64,000 nucleotides of DNA, taken from NCBI GenBank assembly GCA_021229015.1, contig CM037784.1, positions 68,293,013 to 68,357,012 of the forward strand. The letters are read 5' to 3'. A model generated the notes under the pieces. That model did no database searches and was not told where the DNA came from. It saw nothing but the letters and a program-made list of their open reading frames with translations. The position numbers and the translations under genes were made by a program. Of this stretch, positions 22,213 through 34,303 are shown piece after piece. The number at the start of each line of letters is the position of its first letter. Within the stretch, counting starts at the first letter, position 1. Source of the stretch: Solen grandis (lineage: Eukaryota > Mollusca > Bivalvia > Adapedonta > Solenidae).

Positions 22213-22636
22213 TTAGCTCACCTGAGCACTTATAGCGGGCAAAGCTCTTGAAGGTGCATACACATATGAAGTCATAATGCTTGATAAAAGCACGTTTATT
22301 TTATGACCTTTAATTGACCTTGACCCGCAAGGTCTAATATATATAGCCATAAGCAGTTGAATTCTATAACAAGGCATTGTTTCCACTAATCGACAGCCCT
22401 GTTCATTTATGTTTACCTCAGAACCCAAACTTATAGCATTCCTTAAAGCAAATTTTACTTTTTCTAAAACCTCTCCTATTTCATCCATTTTTATTACATA
22501 AATCACCAACATACTTCCAAGGTTTGAACAAACAAAATACCCACGTACAATGCTTAGCGATCTGTTATTGGTGACTTGACTGTACTTTAAGCAATTTTTT
22601 TTCCTGCAAAGGTAAGTATGTTGGAACATGTAATAT
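22213..22636 (-). other. Coding-like repeat fragment of unknown origin, copy 2
   Basis: Second copy of 1842-2265, with the same stop-free minus-strand reading (SLGSEVNINEQGC and neighbours). I do not recognise it. Confidence 0.35.
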
Positions 22637-22647
22637 TTTTTTGCATT

Positions 22648-23412
22648 TTTATATGCCCATCTTAAGATGGGGCATATTATGTGAACACTCACGGTGGGCG
22701 TGCGGGCGGGCGTGGAACATTTGTTGTCCGGGCTCTCACTTAAAAACCGTTTGCCCAATCATTTTCAAACTTTCCACACATCCAATATCTCGGATGAGTT
22801 AGATATCCAGCATTATCGCGTGAATTAAGAATTGCCCTTGACGTACACAAAATACTTGAAATTGTGATTGTCCAGGCTCTAACTTCAATACCGTTAGTCC
22901 AATCCTTTTCAAACTTTTCACACATGTGCATGGCCATAATATCGCGGATGAGTTCAATATCCAGCATTATTGCGTGAATGACTTAGAAGTTATGGCCCTT
23001 GACGTACACAAAATACTTGAAATTGTGATTGTCCAGGCTCTAACTTCAATACCGTTAGCCCAATCCTTTTCAAACTTTTCACACATGTGCATGGCCATAA
23101 TATCGCGGATGAGTTCAATATCCAGCATTATTGCGTGAATGACTTAAAAGTTATGGCCCTTGACTACACAAAATACTTGAAATTGTGATTGTCCGGGCTC
23201 TAACTTCAATACAGTTTGCCCATTTCTTTTCAAAGTTTTCACACATGTGCATGGCCATAATATCGCACATTTCTTTTCAAAGTTTTCACACATGTGCATG
23301 GCCATAATATCGCGGATGAGTTCAATATCCAGCCTTATCGCATGAATGAATTAGAAGTTATGGCCCTTGACGTACACAAAATACTTGAAATTGTGATTGT
23401 CCAGGCTATTGT
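22648..23412 (+). repeat. Hairpin-capped repeat with 162-bp units, copy 2
   Basis: Counterpart of 2277-3060 with the same ATATGCCCATCTT hairpin. A few units differ by small deletions, for example the loss of about ten bases near 22783 (ACACATCCAATATCTC) and of bases near 22826. Confidence 0.7.
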
Positions 23413-23421
23413 CCACATACA

Positions 23422-25483
23422 CTATTTTGCACATTCAGGACATAAGAATATTCCACTCTCATCCACTTCACATGATAGACATTCTGCATGCACCCACAAA
23501 TTGCAAATATCACACTGGATCCAGGTACATATTAATCCAAGTTCTAGGTCTTCTTTTCCAGGTTATGTCACAGACCAAACAAGATGCATTCTCTACTTCA
23601 CTTTCACTGCTTATCAGTTCTTGTTTTTTCTGTCCAACCTTCTTTAAAGGTATCTTTCCTCTTTTAGGACCCAGCCCTGTAGATTTTTCCGTTCTTTCCT
23701 TTCCTTTATCCAGTTCATTTGTTTTACTTCTTTTCTTCAAGAACCGAATTTTACCCTTTTTTCTAACTCTGCAAATGTTTTAACTTTCTCAAGCTGTCTC
23801 AAAGATAGTTGTCAAATACATTCACTGGAAGTGAGATTGTCAGGGAGGTCATTCACCAGTGTCTTCCTGATGACTTCTTGATTTCAGGTGCCCTGGGATA
23901 AACCAAATACTTGGCCAACACAGGGGACACAACTTTCTCACTTTCTGATATATGACGGCACATCATTTGACTCATTTTGTTTTATCACTGCCACTTCCGC
24001 TAACAATTCTAGTCCCACTGTTGTATTAACGGTTACTGTCTCCTTTTTGTAGGGTTAGCTCTCTTGTGCAGTTTTCTTGTACACATCATAACAGGGTGAT
24101 TGGCATTGTAAGTCATAGCCTTCTTCCAGTTGTTTCCTGTAATTTTGGCGGGTAGATGTACTTAGTACCTCTTCGAGAGCTTCAAGGGCTCCCTTAGCCT
24201 TATTCTGCTCCTCTGTGAATTCTTGTTCAACTGGGGTAATTTCTTCATCTTTTCTGAGAATTTTAAAGATGGCTGTAGCATATCTTTACTTATAGCATTG
24301 CTGTCGACAGGATATATATTCAGATGACCTGAAAGCATTCATAATTGTTAATGGTTTGTAAAATTGCCAGTAAGTTTCAGTTAATTTTTCAGCAAAGTTT
24401 TCTTTCCCAATAGTTTTCCCAGGATTCTCTCTCATGTATTTTCTGGCTGTGAAATGCCATCTGGATTTAAGGGGCCCAAATACCCCTTTATCTAACGTTG
24501 CATTAAATGCGTGGCATTTGTTACATTTCGGTACAGTTCTATTCCTTTTGATTTGGCATTCACGAAAACATAGTTAACATGGCTACTAACACTGTCAAAT
24601 AAGAGCACCATAGGCCTATCTTGTCCAGCAAATTATTGAAATGGTCAGTAAATTTTGAAAAGGTAACACTGTCCATCCACCCTTTTGGTGTGTATCAATG
24701 CATCCATTTAATGGATTATACCCCTTTGGTTTTGGATAAATTAGGTAGGGTGGCATCACTACAACAAAACATGACTGTGAGCCGTTGCTTTCCACTGGCA
24801 ATATTTTGGTACTGTGATGTCTTTTCTAGATGGTCCAATTAATTTGGATTTATTATATCCCATTGTAAATCCTGTTTCATCTGCATTCCAAATGTTTGCA
24901 GGCTTGTCCAACAGATCTTTGCTTTTTTAAGAATTCTCTGAATTTGTGATACCATTCATCAGTTTTTTCCTTCGTAACTTTTGACCTTTTCAGTTCTTGT
25001 TGTGTTTCTGTTCTGCTGCATATGATATGAGAATTCCTTCCCATGAAAGCATAATACCACTTCTTTCCTGGTCTTCCATTTTTGAATGGAACATTGCGTT
25101 TCAAATTTTTTACCACTTTCTCAACAAAATCTAAGAATTCACACATTCTTAACCCCATTCTGCATTGTGCCATTTCATTGAGCCATTTTGCCATAGTTTC
25201 CTCTTCTTCTTCAGTAAAAATAGTCTGTGGTGCCTTCATTTTAAATAAATTCACTTCCCCTTTCCGCCGCTTGTTAAAAATGAATATGAGAGATCATTGC
25301 AGCTTGTTTCAAAGAGACACCTTTACTCACACTGTATAGAGCTCTCCTCACATTTTCCCTTTTCATCGGACTCATCCGCTTACCCCTGTACTTCTCACTT
25401 ATAGTTTTTACCTTCTTCTGCACGGGACTACAGACACTCTGTGATCTATATCCCGTAACTAGCTGTTTCTTCTTAGGACCCAT
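23422..25483 (-). pseudogene. Pogo/Tigger-like transposase with PHD finger, broken (copy 2)
   Basis: Counterpart of 3069-5130. The N-terminal pieces (25483-25274 and 25254-24877) keep the Psq-like and CENP-B-like regions. The DDE core is split by more one-base indels than in copy 1 (about 24600-24040). One extra T near 23556 breaks the zinc-finger frame. Since the two copies disagree at several homopolymers, some of the damage may be read error, but the shift after SHIHF and the one after NADETGF...SKTKG are shared. Confidence 0.85.
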
Positions 25484-25614
25484 TACCTTGAATTAAAAAA
25501 ACAAACAAAATGTAAGTAAGACAAACATTAAACCACGGGTAATAATATTGATTTCACAATCACAATACCTGTTATAAATGATATACATTGATCAAATATT
25601 TTTTGTACTGTTTT

Positions 25615-26392
25615 TTAGCTCGACTATTTGAAGAATATGAGAGCTAATGTAGTCACCCTGGCGTCGGCGTCAGCGTTGGCGTTGCAGCTTTTGGTTAAAG
25701 TTTTGCGTGCAAGTTACTATCAACCTTATATCTCAATAACCATTCATGGTATTGACTTGAAAGTTTATGAATATGTTTAGGAGCATCAGATTGGAATATA
25801 TTCAAATTATGGCCCTTTTTAACTTAAAATTTTGGTTAAAGTTTTGCATGCAAGGTACTTTCATGCTTATATCTCAGAGTCCAGGCATGGAATTGATTTG
25901 AAACATCTTAATATGTTGAGGGGTATCATACTTTAAAGGAAGATAACACTTGATGGAATATATTAAAAATTATGACCCCCTTTTAACTTAGAATTTTGGT
26001 TAAATTTTGCATTTAAGCTAATATCCAGCTTATATCTCAGAAATTGCTTGTGGAATTGACTAGAAAGTTAAGGAGTGTCTTCAAGGACATTAGAAAACTA
26101 AGGAGGCTAACTTTTGGACTGAATTTTATACAAATTATGGCCCTTTTCTGACTTGGATTTTTGGTTAAAGTTTTGCATGCACAGTGTTATTGTACTTATG
26201 TCTCAGTAACTAGGCATGGGATTGATTTTAGACATCAGAAAAATGTTAAGGGGTATCAGACTATCAAAGTATATCATTTTTGACTATTATTATGTTCAGG
26301 GTATGTGAAGGGCAAGAATTGAAATAGATTTCATTCGATTTACCAACAAGCATTTTGAATAGTCGAGCGTGCTGTCCTCTGACAGCTTTTGT
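25615..26392 (+). mobile_element. Hairpin-type repeat, family B, copy 2
   Basis: Counterpart of 5262-6262, shorter by about 220 bases because one internal unit is missing (the junction reads GAGCATCAGATTGGAATATA). Both ends are intact. Confidence 0.75.
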
Positions 26393-28160
26393 TAGCTCAC
26401 CTGAGCACTTTGTGCTCAAGTGAGCTTTTAGGATCGCCATTCGTCCGTCGTCCGTCGTCGTGCGACGTGCGTCGTCCGTCGTGCGTCGTCAACAATTTTC
26501 TTTAAACGACATCTCCTCTGAAACCGCTGGACAGAATTAAATGAAACTTGGCAGGAATGTTCCTTGGGTGAGGCTCTACAAAAGTTGCTAAAATAAAGTT
26601 GATCCATGAAGAACTCTGGTTGCCATGGCAACAAAAAAAGAAAACTTTAAAATTCATCTTCTTCAAAACTACTGGCCAGATTTTAAAATAAATTGGTACA
26701 GATGTTCCTTGGGTCAACCTCTACCAAAGTTGCTAAAAATTATTCCGATCCGTAAAAAACATGGCCGCCAGGGGCGGGGCTTATTTGCCTTATATGTATA
26801 TAGAAAAAACCTTTAAACAACATCTCCTCTGAAACCACTGGACAGAATTTGATTAAACTTGGCAGGGATGATCCTTGGGTCAACCTTCACAAAAGTTGCT
26901 AAAATAAACTTGATCCATGTAGAACTCTGGTTGCCATGGCAACAAAAAAGAAAACTTTAAAAATCATCTTCTTCAAAACTACTGGCCAGATTTTAAAATA
27001 AATTGGTACAGATATTCCTTGGGCCAACCTCTACAAAAGTTGCTAAAATTATTCTGATCCGTAAAAAAACATGGCCGCCAGGGGCGGGGCTTATTTGCCT
27101 TATATGTATATAGGGAAAACTTTAAACAACATCTCCTCTGAAACCACTGGACAGAATTTGATTATACTTGGCAGGGATGAACCTTGGGTCAACCTTCACA
27201 ATAGTTGCTAAAATAACTTGATCCATGTAGAACTCTGGTTGCCATGGCAACAAAAAAACAAAAAAAATGAAAACTTTAAAAATCATCTTCTTCAAAACTA
27301 CTGGCCAGATTTTAAAATAAATTGGTACAGATGTTCCTTGGGTCAACCTCTATCAAAGTTGCTAAAATTATTCCGATCCGTAAAAAAACATGGCCGCCAG
27401 GGGCGGGGCTTAATTGCCTTATATGTATATAGAGAAACCTTTAAACAACATCTCCTCTGAAACCACTGGACAGAATTTGATTAAACTTGGCAGGGATGAT
27501 CCTTGGGTCAACCTTTATCAAAAGCTGCTAAAATAAACTTGATCCATGTAGAACTCTGGTTGCCATGGCAACAAAAAGAGAAAAAAAATATGAAAACTTT
27601 AAAAATCATCTTCTTCAAAACTACTGGCCAGATTTTTTAATAAATTGGTACAGATGTTCCTTGGGTCAACCTATTTATCTCAGGTGAGCGATTAAGGGCC
27701 ATCATGGGCCTCTTGTTGGCAAATTCTTTAAGAAACCTGGTCAGAATGTTTGTTCCCATAAAATCTTGGACAAGTTCGAATTTGGGTCATGTGGGGTCAG
27801 AAAGTAGGTCATGAGTTCAAATCATAGAAAAAACTTGTTAACACTCTAGAGGCCACATTTTGGCCAAATCTTTATGAAACTTGGTCAGAATGTTTGTTTC
27901 CATAAAATTTTGGACAGGTTCGAAGTAGGGTCATGTGGGGTCAAAAAGTAGGTCATGAGGTCAAATCTTAGAAAACCTTGTTAACACTCTAGAGGCCACA
28001 TTTTTGGCCCAATCTTTATGAAAATTGGTTGGAATGTCTGTTTCCATAAATCTTGGTCAAGCTCGAAAGTGGGTCATGTGATTTCAAAAAGTAGTTCAAT
28101 ATGAAAAATCCAACATATGTTGCTCAGATATAATCAGGTGAGCGATTCATGGCCATCATG
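26393..28160 (+). mobile_element. Hairpin-type repeat, family A, composite (copy 2)
   Basis: Counterpart of 6263-8044, with the same 5' hairpin, four long units, internal 3' end, shorter units and second 3' end. Differences are small indels. Confidence 0.8.
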
Positions 28161-29461
28161 GCCCTCTTGTTTTAGTTCTTGCCCTTATTTTCAGACTTAA
28201 CTTTTGTCCAGAGCATAATTCGAAAAGTATTTGAGGTATCAACTTGATACTTCATAGGTGAATAGATCTCATTGAGGAAGAGTACAGTGCACAAGAATGA
28301 AAACTCTACCTTTCATAATTTTTTATTTATTGCCCTTTGTTATGTTTCAGGCTTAATTTTTGTCCGGAGCATAAGTCAAAAAGTATTTGAGATATCCGTA
28401 TGATACTTCATAGGTGAATAGATCTCATTGAGGAGGAGTGCAGTGCACAAGAATGATTACTCTACCTTTCATAATTTTTAGTTTTTGCCCTTTGTTATTT
28501 TTCAGACTTAATTTTTGTCCAGAGCATAATTAGAAAAGTATTTGAGGTATCAACTTGAAACTTCATAGGTGGATAGATCTTATTGGGGAGAAGTGCAGTG
28601 CACAAGAATGATAACTAACTTTCATATTTCTTGAGATATTGCCCTTTGTTATTTTTCAGACTTAATTTTTTTCTGGAGTGTAAGTCAAAAAGTATTTGAG
28701 GTATCAACTTAGAACTTCATAAGTGGATATATTTTTTTGAGTTATTGCCCTTTTTTAGGCTTAATTTTTGTCACAGTGACCTTGACATTTTACCTTTAGA
28801 CCTCAAAATAGGTGAATTAGTAAGTCTTCACATGGGTATCATATCTATAATCACTTCAAACATCAGTTTTCAATACCAAAGATATTCTTTTAAAAATGAA
28901 ATATTCTACTCTCAACACATCTTCTAAAGAGCAAGCATTCGACAGGGGATGGCAATGTCAGAATGGCTCTTGTTAAATTTACAGTAATAAATATATAAAA
29001 TAAGTGTGACTTAGCCCTATTAGCGCGTCTTTTTATAAAAGGGGAAGCAGTTGTGTAAATCTTCAACTTTTGTGACATTAAATTCTTAAATTCCAATGAT
29101 ATTTTAAGTGATATTTTCCAAACACAACAAGTGTTTGGCTAGTTATTTGCTGTACAGAGATTTCATCAAAAAAGTTATGTAATTAATGAATGCCTAACAT
29201 CATGGTTGGACATACAGGTAGTCGCATGCCACACACAGTTTACTGATAAGTGTGAAAAATATCAGTGGTGTGAAAAGCATTGATGCAATTTGAGATAAAT
29301 AATTATTCATGAATTGTACTGTAGAGCAAGGGCCAAATTTTTCTCTTTGAAATATCAGAATTTGAATGCATGTGAAGAAAAATGTTTTAGAAAAGGAAGG
29401 GGGGTATCAAAACTAAGAGTTTAGTTTGACATAACAAATTTCATGATCGTGCAAAATTTTT

Positions 29462-29561
29462 NNNNNNNNNNNNNNNNNNNNNNNNNNNNNNNNNNNNNNN
29501 NNNNNNNNNNNNNNNNNNNNNNNNNNNNNNNNNNNNNNNNNNNNNNNNNNNNNNNNNNNNN
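29462..29561. other. Assembly gap (100 N)
   Basis: Exactly 100 N. The duplicated block ends just before it, and unrelated sequence starts after it. Confidence 0.99.
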
Positions 29562-29760
29562 AATAAAACTCCGTATACAAATTTCATTTCAAATAACAGA
29601 ATACAGTTTGTAAATTTGCAAAGTTTCAGATTTGGCCTCACATTTAAAGAAACTATTGTCACATCTTCATCTTGCATGCACTAAATCAACTGTTTCCTGT
29701 CTTGGTTGAGAAACAAACTATATTGCCAGCGTTACTTTGTCAATGATACTATTTCCGGGT
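29562..29760 (-). repeat. Inverted-repeat arm at contig start
   Basis: The reverse complement of this stretch matches 53200-53345 (GGAAACTGTTGATTTAGTGC, GAGGCCAAATCTGAAACTTT) and 51530-51566 (ATCATTGACAAAGTAACGCT). The 1.6 kb between those two parts of contig 4 is absent here. A looser plus-strand relative lies at 30540-30735. The function is unknown, and no conserved reading frame survives between copies. Confidence 0.7.
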
Positions 29761-30017
29761 GGATCAGCGACAGTCATTGAAAAATATTGGAAATTTCTAT
29801 GATGATTTTTGCTGCTATATTTAAAATGTAGGCATCATTCATATATTAAACTTTTGAAATTTTTAAAAGAATCATCTTTTTTTTTTTTGCAATAGTTACA
29901 ATCAATTTTGTTGCTTATGTTGTGAAAGGTCATTATTCGAAACCCCTTGCCATTTTCAAATGTAAATAAACTGATTCCTATAGTATAGTAAGTTTGTGAT
30001 TGAGTTGTAATGAAGAA

Positions 30018-30213
30018 TTAACCCTTTCCCTCATAGAGGAAACCATGAAAAGACCTATGCGAACAACATAAAACCAGATCAGCCAGCGAGTAACTCGCAG
30101 GCTGATCAGGTTTTAAGCTGTTCGCTGCTCCTCAGTGGTCTGGAAATGAGTATTTTGTGGTAAGGTTTAACTGTGGGTTTCTGCAGATCAGGCTTTATGT
30201 GGGAAAGGGTTAA
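30018..30213. mobile_element. TTAA MITE with internal hairpin, copy 1 (deleted)
   Basis: TTAA flanks CCCTTTCCCTCATAGAGG on the left and GTGGGAAAGGG on the right. The interior has the long inverted repeat around GATCAGCCAGCGAGT / ACTCGCAGGCTGATC. It lacks about 40 bases near the right end compared with the copy at 62737. TTAA targets suggest piggyBac-type mobilisation. Confidence 0.85.
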
Positions 30214-31374
30214 AGGAGATAATAATATCTACTAGATATTTTTCAGCATTTTTTTATACTTTCAAGCCTTATTATTTCACCCTTCATTTCATATGTATCT
30301 TAATTCAATGCAGAAATAGTTGCGTCATAATTATATAAAGGTTGCTGCTTAATCCATATCTTCATCATTTTTGTGTATTGTGGCACTTTTTGTCCACCAT
30401 ACCTTTCCTTTACACATGTTAAATTATATTTTTTTTGGAAAATTTGGAAAAAATCATTTTTCTCTTTAACAGGTTATTGCATTTTAATTATTTTCTTCAC
30501 AAATTGTTAAATGAACTATAAGGCAGTGTGTTTGTTTTCAGCCAAGACAGCAAACTGTTGATTGAGTCATGGAGCTACATTAAACTCTAGGTATTCACAT
30601 CTCTGACTGAGTGCATGCAAGATGAATATGTGAGTCATGTGACAAGTAGTATTTTTTTTGAGTGTGAGGCCAAATCTGAAAGCCCATTGCTAACTCACAG
30701 TATTCTGAACTGTATTAATTCATTTGAAGATCTCTCTAAATATTTAATTAAATTTATTGATCAAAAATAATGTGAGTCAATATATAATTATTTATCTCCA
30801 AATCATTTGTTGATATCAACAATTGAATTATTGATATCAAAAAATGATTTAATTTTGAATATTTGAGTTTATTTAGATTTGGCGTTCCATAAATTTGATG
30901 CTTAATAGGAATGCATGATCATTGTGTGATAGTGCACAAGAAAAGCTATTATGTAAAAGGCAAGCCTCCGAGCGAGTGAAGGTACAAAAAATGTATATAT
31001 TTTGTCTGTTTATTACGTACTGCCTCTTCCAAACCCCATTTCTTCCAATAATATCATAGAGTATTCAGTTTTCACCACCATATAAGGTGAGATAGACCTA
31101 CCTATTAAATAGCATCAGTATATTTCATTCAAATGTAATAAATTCAGTGCCAATGGTAAAAAAACTTCCAAAACCAACAACAGTATTTTTTCCAAAATGG
31201 TGTCTTTAGTTCTCGAAATGAGTCTAGTATGGCAATACATAGTTCCCGTGTGTCTGTGATGTCATAGGCAAGCCGAAAGTAGAGAATACTTGCTGTTTTT
31301 AATGGTGCTTTTTTCAGTCTATGTTACTGAAATTTATGTCAAATTGATAAGCTTTAATTAATGATTTTAAATAT
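30214..31374. other. AT-rich repeat region, no gene seen
   Basis: Contains the diverged repeat arm at 30540-30735 (CCAAGACAGCAAACTGTTGA, GTGAGGCCAAATCTGAAAG). The remainder is low in GC and shows no exon, RNA gene or terminal repeats. Confidence 0.5.
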
Positions 31375-33095
31375 GACAAGAGCTGTCAGAGGACAACACG
31401 CTCAACTATTCAAAATGCTTGTTGGTAAATCAAATGAAATCTATTGCAATTCTTGCCCTTCACATACCCTGTACGTAATAATAGTCAAAAATGATATACC
31501 CTGATAGTCTGATACCCCTTAATATTTTTATGAAGTCTAAAATCAATACCATGCCTAGTTACTGAAACATAAGCATAATAACACTGTGCATGCAAAACCA
31601 AAAATCCAAATTAGAAAAGGGACATAATTTGCATAAAATTCAGTCCAAAAGTTATCCTCCTTGGTTTTCTGATGCCCCTAAAGACACTCCTTATTTTTCT
31701 AGTCAATTCCTCAAGCAATTTCTGAGATATAAGCTGGATAGTAGCTTGAATGCAAAAAATTAACCAAAATTCTAAGTTAAAAGGGGGCCATAAATTTTAA
31801 TATATTCCATCAAGTGGTTATCTTCCTTTATAGTATGATACCCCTATACATATTAAAGATGTTTCAAATCAATCCATGCCTGGATACATGAAAGTACCTT
31901 GCATGCAAAACTTTAACCAAAATTTCTATGTTCAAAAAGGGGCCATAACTTGTAATATATTCCACCAAAAATTATCTACCTTGATAGTAACTGTATGGCA
32001 CCCCTAAATGTATTAAAGAGGTTTCAAATCAATTGCATGCCTGGATACTGAGATATTAACATGAAAGTACCTTGCATGCAAAACTTTAACCAAAATTTCT
32101 ATGTTAAAAAGGGGCCATAATTTGTAACAAGTTCTATCAAGATTCAAGAGTTATCTACCATAAAAGTATGACACCCCTAAGAATATTAAAGATGTTTAAA
32201 ATCAATTGCATGTCTGGATACTGAGACATTAGCATGAAAGTACTTTGCATGCAAAACTTTAACCAAAATTTCTAAGTTAAAAAGGGGCCAAAATTTATAT
32301 TAAATTCAGTAAAGAGTAATCTACCTTGGTTGTCTGATGCCCCTGAACATATTTATAAACATTTAAGTCAATACCATATATACCGAGGGCCACGAATCTC
32401 GCGGTAATAACACTTTAACGACGAATAAATTATGAAAAACAACTTATCAAATCTAATTGTCTTCAAAATGACACATTTGTACAACAAAGACATCACTCAA
32501 TAACAGTTTAATTAGGTCACCAATTGTCATACTGTGGCAGCCATTTGTAATCAGGGGAGGCTATTAAACTCGTGGTAGACTGGTATACAAGGCCAATTTT
32601 AATTGAAAATAACTAGATTAGATAGTAATGATGGAAAAATTAGTGGTTTCACAGTCTAATCAATTTGCATAAAATATAGTACTTCAAACCTCAGTTTGAC
32701 AGTTCAAAATTTTGACAGACGACGGATGTCAATGTGAAGGATTTAGGTTATTTTAGGAATATGTGAGTGAAATTAATGTTGTTTTTAGATAAATGTTAAA
32801 ATTATATTATTTCAGTATTTAATTACCCAAATTGGTGGCATATTGTTGGAAAATATTTCTTTTGTAAACGTGAAGAAATTGGGTCACAATTGTTTATGTT
32901 TACAAAGGCTAGGGGCGCTTTTCTAAATACCGCGAGTTTAGTGATACCGCGAGATTAATGGCCCCGAGTATGGTTACTGAGATATTTAAGGTTGATAGTA
33001 TCTTGCATGCAAAACTTTAACCAAAAGCTGCAACGCCGACGCCAACGCAAGGGCGACTACAATAGCTCTCATATTCTTCGAATAATCGAGCTAAA
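31375..33095 (-). mobile_element. Hairpin-type repeat, family B, inverted complete copy
   Basis: Read on the minus strand it starts TTTTTAGCTCGATTATTCG at 33095. About seven units with AGTTTTGCATGCAAGGTAC follow. It ends AATAGTTGAGCG, then a TGTCCTCTGACA hairpin and the tail CTCTTGTC at 31375. A TA MITE (32383-32968) is inserted in it. It is longer than the copies at 5262 and 25615 because of more internal units. Confidence 0.8.
32383..32968. mobile_element. TA-flanked MITE (CTCGCGGTA type)
   Basis: The 586-bp insert is flanked by TA (32381-32382, 32969-32970) with imperfect TIRs of about 27 bp. The left begins CCGAGGGCCACGAATCTCGC, and the right, reversed, reads CTCGGGGCCATTAATCTCGC. It interrupts a family B unit: host sequence resumes as GGTTACTGAGATATT. 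No protein is encoded. TA duplication suggests a Tc1/mariner-type transposase. Confidence 0.85.
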
Positions 33096-34228
33096 AATGA
33101 TATTTTGATAAATGCAAAGGTATACTCGGGTAGGGTATTACCGGTGGTCGTATATTACCGGGGTATTCACAAATAAGAAGAATATTGGTTTCATGAATTC
33201 TGCCTCAATATCACCTGTATACTAAAAGTGAACACATACTGTGTGCTATCTGTCAAAACTTTAAAACCTTAGGTATGAGCTATTTCCAAGTGAGAATTTG
33301 CATTTCTTCTAAAATGCCCTTTTAACAACCAAAATTCTATGGAAATTTAACATATTTTCTACCCGACTTATTTCGAAACAATAATTAAAAAATAAATATA
33401 TATAACAGAATTAAAATCATTCTAAATGTTGCAGGACAGCATAATGAACATCACAGAAAATTTATGATGATGATGTTTGATCTAAAAAGATTACTAGAGG
33501 TGAAGTTTATATATGCATTGGTAATACCCTACCAAGAAATTTCTGAAATATATTACGTAGTGTTTACATTGTCAATATCTTTATCAAAGAGAAATTGTTC
33601 TAGAGAAGTGACAATCATTTACTTTATCAATGAAATGTTGAGGATTACTGAAAGATAAATTTTTCATGTGTGTGCTTCTTCTTCTATTTGTAACTTATTT
33701 CTGAAAGCTAAATACCACGGTAATACAACCCACCAGGATAATAACTTTATAAACAAAAAAGTTGCACTGTTTATTCTGTTTAAGGATAAACTCATACTTT
33801 TTTCTTTACTGTGCATTTTTATTTTTTCATATTTTTTTTTTGTGGATCCATACATATTAAAAATATTTCATCCTAAAAATATGAATTTCAAGAGCTTTCA
33901 TAATGATATTGTGTATAAATTTTCCATTTTGGAGCAGAAATAACAAAATAATATGAAAATGAAAATTCTGCTTCTTTGTGCCCTTGAATTCCAGTCAAGA
34001 GAGAGAAAATCACTGATGTGGGAACTATGTATACTGTAATACAGTATGTATAAATAACCGTGTTCTTCCAAACATCACAGATTTAAGACGCTCAAACGAG
34101 AAAAATTAAGATTAGAAACATTATGATACTCACAGTGTTCAATAAAGTGCAACTTTCCTGTCTGAGGTTCCTTCGTGCTCTGTGAATTCTTGACCAACGA
34201 GTTCGAGATTACGCGAGACTTGTCTACT
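33096..34228. other. AT-rich region, no gene seen
   Basis: No splice-bordered exon or terminal repeats are recognised. Short open frames near 33464-33943 occur on both strands and have low-complexity, hydrophobic, AT-driven composition. Confidence 0.5.
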
Positions 34229-34268
34229 CAGGCCCGGATTCAGCGTTCAGCGGGGGACCGAGGGGGCA

Positions 34269-34303
<35 letters not shown>

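Larger units (their letters stand above)
20423..29456. repeat. Large duplicated block, copy 2 (likely haplotig)
   Basis: This is the second copy of bases 1 to about 9331. It sits on a contig bounded by N runs at 19101-19200 and 29462-29561. Similarity stops within a few bases of the second gap, while the left part of the contig (19201-20422) would lie upstream of window base 1 in copy 1. A contig that is wholly an overlapping second version of the neighbouring locus is typical of an unpurged allele. A true tandem duplication is possible but less economical. Confidence 0.9.
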
